This document shows positions 51,835-54,318 of a stretch of 54,318 nt of DNA, in pieces (within the stretch, counting starts at the first letter, position 1; every line of letters begins with the position of its first letter). Made by a program: the position numbers and the translations under genes. The stretch is taken from NCBI GenBank assembly GCA_934716995.1, contig CAKUYO010000016.1, positions 1 to 54,318 of the forward strand. Direction: 5' to 3'. A model generated the notes under the pieces. That model worked only from the letters and a program-made list of their open reading frames with translations, was not told the origin of the DNA and searched no databases. Source of the DNA: an uncultured Bacteroidales bacterium (lineage in GTDB: Bacteria; Bacteroidota; Bacteroidia; Bacteroidales; Paludibacteraceae).

Positions 51835-52782
51835 TTATAGCAGTGATTTGACAAACTCTTCTTTGTGGAATGCTTGCAGATCTTCCATCTTTTCGCCCAA
51901 CCCGATATAGCGCACCGGTATCTTAAACTGGTCGCTGATGCCGATGACCACACCGCCTTTTGCTGTACCGTCCAACTTTGTGATTGCCAGCGAACTGACT
52001 TGTGTCGCAGCCGTAAATTGCCGTGCCTGCTCAAACGCATTCTGCCCTGTACTGCCGTCCAAAACGAGCATCACATCATGCGGTGCGTCGGGCACTACCT
52101 TTTGCATCACGTTCTTTATTTTGGTCAGTTCGTTCATCAGGTTCACTTTGTTGTGCAAACGTCCGGCAGTGTCTATCAGCACTACATCCGCATCGTTGGC
52201 TTTCGCGCTGGCTAATGTATCGTATGCCACACTGGCAGGATCGGAGCCTTGTTGCTGCTTGATAACCGGTACGCCGACCCGCTCGCCCCAGATACACAGT
52301 TGTTCCACGGCAGCCGCACGGAATGTGTCTGCTGCACCAAGATAGACCTTTTTGCCTGCTTTTTTGTATTGATAAGCCAGTTTCCCGATGGTTGTCGTCT
52401 TGCCTACGCCGTTTACGCCCACCACCATAATAACGTATGGTTTGCAGGGTAGCGGGGCGTCAAAATCGAACACATCGCCGGTGTTGTTTTCGGCAAGCAA
52501 GGCTGCGATCTCTTCCACCAGAATCCGGTGCAGTTCGTCTGTTCCGAGGTATTTGTCGCGTTTTACGCGTGCCTGTATGCGTTCAATGATGCGCAATGTG
52601 GTCTCTACGCCCACGTCGGAGGTGATGAGCGCCTCTTCCAAGTTGTCCAATACATCATCGTCCACGGTGCTTTTCCCAGCGATTGCCCGTCCGATTTTGC
52701 TCAATACAGACTCTTTGGACTTTTCCAGTCCTTTGTCCAAAGTCTCTTTTTTCTCTTTCCCGAATAACCCGAAAAATGCCAT
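51835..52782 (-). CDS. ftsY: Signal recognition particle receptor FtsY
   Basis: The 315-residue GTPase has an N-terminal helical domain and then an NG domain: VVGVNGVGKTTTIGKLAY (G1), LGAADTFRAAAVEQL, VLIDTAGRLHN (G3) and ITKLDGTAKGG (G4). It pairs with Ffh to bring ribosomes to the membrane. A long acidic N-terminal extension as in E. coli is absent, as is usual in this group. Confidence 0.96.
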   Translation of the reverse strand: MAFFGLFGKEKKETLDKGLEKSKESVLSKIGRAIAGKSTVDDDVLDNLEEALITSDVGVETTLRIIERIQARVKRDKYLGTDELHRILVEEIAALLAENNTGDVFDFDAPLPCKPYVIMVVGVNGVGKTTTIGKLAYQYKKAGKKVYLGAADTFRAAAVEQLCIWGERVGVPVIKQQQGSDPASVAYDTLASAKANDADVVLIDTAGRLHNKVNLMNELTKIKNVMQKVVPDAPHDVMLVLDGSTGQNAFEQARQFTAATQVSSLAITKLDGTAKGGVVIGISDQFKIPVRYIGLGEKMEDLQAFHKEEFVKSLL

Positions 52783-52810
52783 ATTCTATTTATTTTTTAT
52801 TAACAAATAA

Positions 52811-54070
52811 TTACCCTAAAAACATTGCTGCATTTACAGCATATATATTGGCTGCAAATTGATGAGTCTCAACATCATTAGACAGTACAAAACCTATCAG
52901 AAGAGGCTTATCCAGTATGGCATCTATGTTCATAAGGTGTCGTGCATCTGCTATACCTACATGTTCTGCCATCTTTATTTCAAAAGCATAGTAACCATAT
53001 TGTGTTTCTACTAAAAGGTCAATTTCTCTGCCATCTTGCGTTCGAAAATGATAAAAGGATACGTTGGCAAAGACATTCTTGGCTTGTTTGTATAATTCTG
53101 AAACGATGAGACTTTCAAATTCATTTCCTGTTATGCCGCCTCGTTTCTGCAATACCGCTTGCAGCACCCCATAGTCCATAAAATGTATCTTTGGTGCTTT
53201 AACGAGACGTTTGGTCGTATTGCGTTCCCAAGCAGGAAGCAATAGTACCTGATAACTCAATCGCAAGTATTCCAAGTAGCGTTGTACTGTTTTTGAAGTG
53301 ATTCCCAAGTCTCTTGCAAAATTAGAGGCATTCAGTATACATCCGGTATATATGGCTGTTGCTCTTTGCAATTTAACGAATGGATCCAAGTCTCTAAAAG
53401 AAGCCAAATCGCGGACATCACGTTCTAAATAGGTATGTACATAGTTGGTTAGCCATAGATATTTGTCGTCCTCATTCATTTCGCTTGCCACTATTGCAGG
53501 ATAACCTCCATATCGTGTGTAATGTTGCCACGCAGCCTGTTTTTGTGCCATCAGGTCGTCCAATAGGAACGATGGACACAATGTTAACTCATTTTTCTGA
53601 GCAGCAAGAAGTTGCTGCCATTGGGATAAATGTATTTCATCTTCCCAATGGCGGGTCTCTATTTCCGGAAGCGTCAAAGGATACAATTCATATATTAAGC
53701 AACGTCCCGCCAATGATTCTTTCACTTTCTCCATGAGCAATAATTGGCTAGAGCCTAATAGAACATATCGTACATCATCGTATGTATCATAAGTGGCTTT
53801 GATACTTTCCACTAATTGTGGTTCTTTCTGTACCTCATCTAATATCGCTTGTGGGTATAATTGTTTCCATTGCTGTGCGGTTAGGTTAAGGTATGATTTG
53901 CGTTTGATAGGGTCTTCTATATTAAGATAAGCATAATCGGGTAGTATCTGTTTCACCAATGTGGTTTTACCCACTTGGCGTGCTCCTGTAAATACCAATA
54001 TGCGTCCATATTGTTTGCTTTTTTTGTCTAAAATCTCATTCTCTATTTGCCGTCGTTTCCCTATTCGCAT
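52811..54070 (-). CDS. AAA ATPase with DUF4143 domain
   Basis: The 419-residue protein starts at ATG 54070. The AAA_14 domain has VFTGARQVGKTTLVKQ (Walker A) and AILDEVQKEPQLVE (Walker B with Glu). DUF4143 follows: ERDVRDLASFRD, then SNFARDLGITSKTVQRYLEYL, a winged-helix-like segment, and a C-terminal nuclease-like region (DGREIDLLVETQYGYYAFEIKM, with D and ExK as in PD-(D/E)XK folds). These proteins are abundant in Bacteroidetes, often in several copies per genome; their function is not known. A promoter is visible upstream. Confidence 0.9.
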   Translation of the reverse strand: MRIGKRRQIENEILDKKSKQYGRILVFTGARQVGKTTLVKQILPDYAYLNIEDPIKRKSYLNLTAQQWKQLYPQAILDEVQKEPQLVESIKATYDTYDDVRYVLLGSSQLLLMEKVKESLAGRCLIYELYPLTLPEIETRHWEDEIHLSQWQQLLAAQKNELTLCPSFLLDDLMAQKQAAWQHYTRYGGYPAIVASEMNEDDKYLWLTNYVHTYLERDVRDLASFRDLDPFVKLQRATAIYTGCILNASNFARDLGITSKTVQRYLEYLRLSYQVLLLPAWERNTTKRLVKAPKIHFMDYGVLQAVLQKRGGITGNEFESLIVSELYKQAKNVFANVSFYHFRTQDGREIDLLVETQYGYYAFEIKMAEHVGIADARHLMNIDAILDKPLLIGFVLSNDVETHQFAANIYAVNAAMFLG

Positions 54071-54118
54071 TGCTTTTGTTGCTTAAATATTACTATTTTT
54101 ATGTTGAATACGCACCTG

Positions 54119-54150
54119 CAAAATTACGCTTTTTATTTTATATATGCAAC
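54119..54150 (-). promoter_or_regulatory. Promoter of the DUF4143 ATPase gene
   Basis: On the minus strand, GTTG (54150-54147), 20 bases, then TAATTTTG (54126-54119). The start codon is at 54070. Confidence 0.75.
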
Positions 54151-54162
54151 TATGTTGTATTT

Positions 54163-54225
54163 TTATTCCAAAATTTACGCCATTATTTAGAGTGTTATTC
54201 CAAAATTTACGCCATTATTTGGAAT
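54163..54225. repeat. 26-base direct repeat with inner inverted repeat
   Basis: TTATTCCAAAATTTACGCC and the next seven bases occur at 54163-54188 and again at 54195-54220 (period 32). In the second copy, ATTCCAAA (54197-54204) is inverted as TTTGGAAT (54218-54225). It lies just upstream of the DUF4143 promoter and may be an operator. Confidence 0.8.
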
Positions 54226-54246
54226 GATACTATACATTTGTGGTCT

Positions 54247-54318
54247 ATGGGTCATTTTGCAGGCTGGAAAGTGGCTTCATGTCCGATGAATAGGGCGTTG
54301 CAGACGATTCAAAAGGTT
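54247..54318 (+). CDS. Possible 5' end of a reading frame cut by the window edge
   Basis: ATG 54247 opens MGHFAGWKVASCPMN and stays open to the window end (24 codons). A TACATTTG box lies at 54233-54240, but no -33 element is at the right distance. The product is not recognised. Confidence 0.2.
   Translation, partial: MGHFAGWKVASCPMNRALQTIQKV

Overview
The window looks like a chromosomal segment from a member of the Bacteroidales. The evidence is promoters of the Bacteroidetes type (TTG or TTTG, about 20 bases, then TAnnTTTG), few Shine-Dalgarno sequences, a type IX secretion sorting domain on one protein, a cobalamin-uptake locus of the Bacteroides layout, a BspA-type leucine-rich repeat protein, and the order ftsY / rimO / HU / HU-LysM / uvrA typical of this group. 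I cannot name a genus. No rRNA, tRNA or CRISPR array was seen.

Layout. 1-4400: the tail of an IS110-type transposase, then rightward genes for a YdeI-like protein, PnuC, a DNA-binding/nuclease-like protein and a Uup-like ABC-F ATPase. 4436-9785: a vitamin B12 uptake locus (promoter, cobalamin riboswitch, BtuB-like receptor, BtuG-like surface lipoprotein, DUF4465 secreted protein). 10004-17879: a GDSL esterase, glutamate dehydrogenase, an unusual receiver/PEP-synthase-like ATP-grasp protein, a Na/Pi cotransporter and a PaaI-like thioesterase. 18176-23962: a rightward cluster of ATP-grasp, phosphatidylserine-decarboxylase-like, DUF354, RhuM-Fic and nucleotide-sugar dehydrogenase genes. 24141-34738: a leftward set with polysaccharide deacetylase, WecB, two glycosyltransferases, a PL9-type lyase, a cysteine desulfidase-like enzyme, a BspA-like protein and a FemAB/GNAT protein. 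34970-46676: leftward ABC-F, CapD/WbpM-like dehydratase, UvrA, HU-LysM, HU, RimO and RecQ. 46896-51189: rightward MFS transporter, MATE transporter, NUDIX hydrolase and two small proteins. 51345-54070: leftward T9SS-sorted protein, FtsY and a DUF4143 ATPase.

The glycan genes at 18445-38787 (activation, decarboxylation, epimerisation, oxidation, transfer, deacetylation and 4,6-dehydration functions) probably build one or more surface polysaccharides, with unrelated metabolic genes between them.

The most unusual content is non-coding. Many spacers are built from two kinds of short tandem array: 7-base arrays of related words (NAATNNN), often starting at stop codons, and 11-base arrays whose word differs from site to site. 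Some arrays enter coding regions: one in the ABC-F gene, one in the YdeI-like gene, one in the BtuG-like signal peptide, and two that supply TTG start codons. A family of about 144-base MITE-like elements with inverted ends (three full copies, one fragment) and a second related element lie in the same kinds of spacer.
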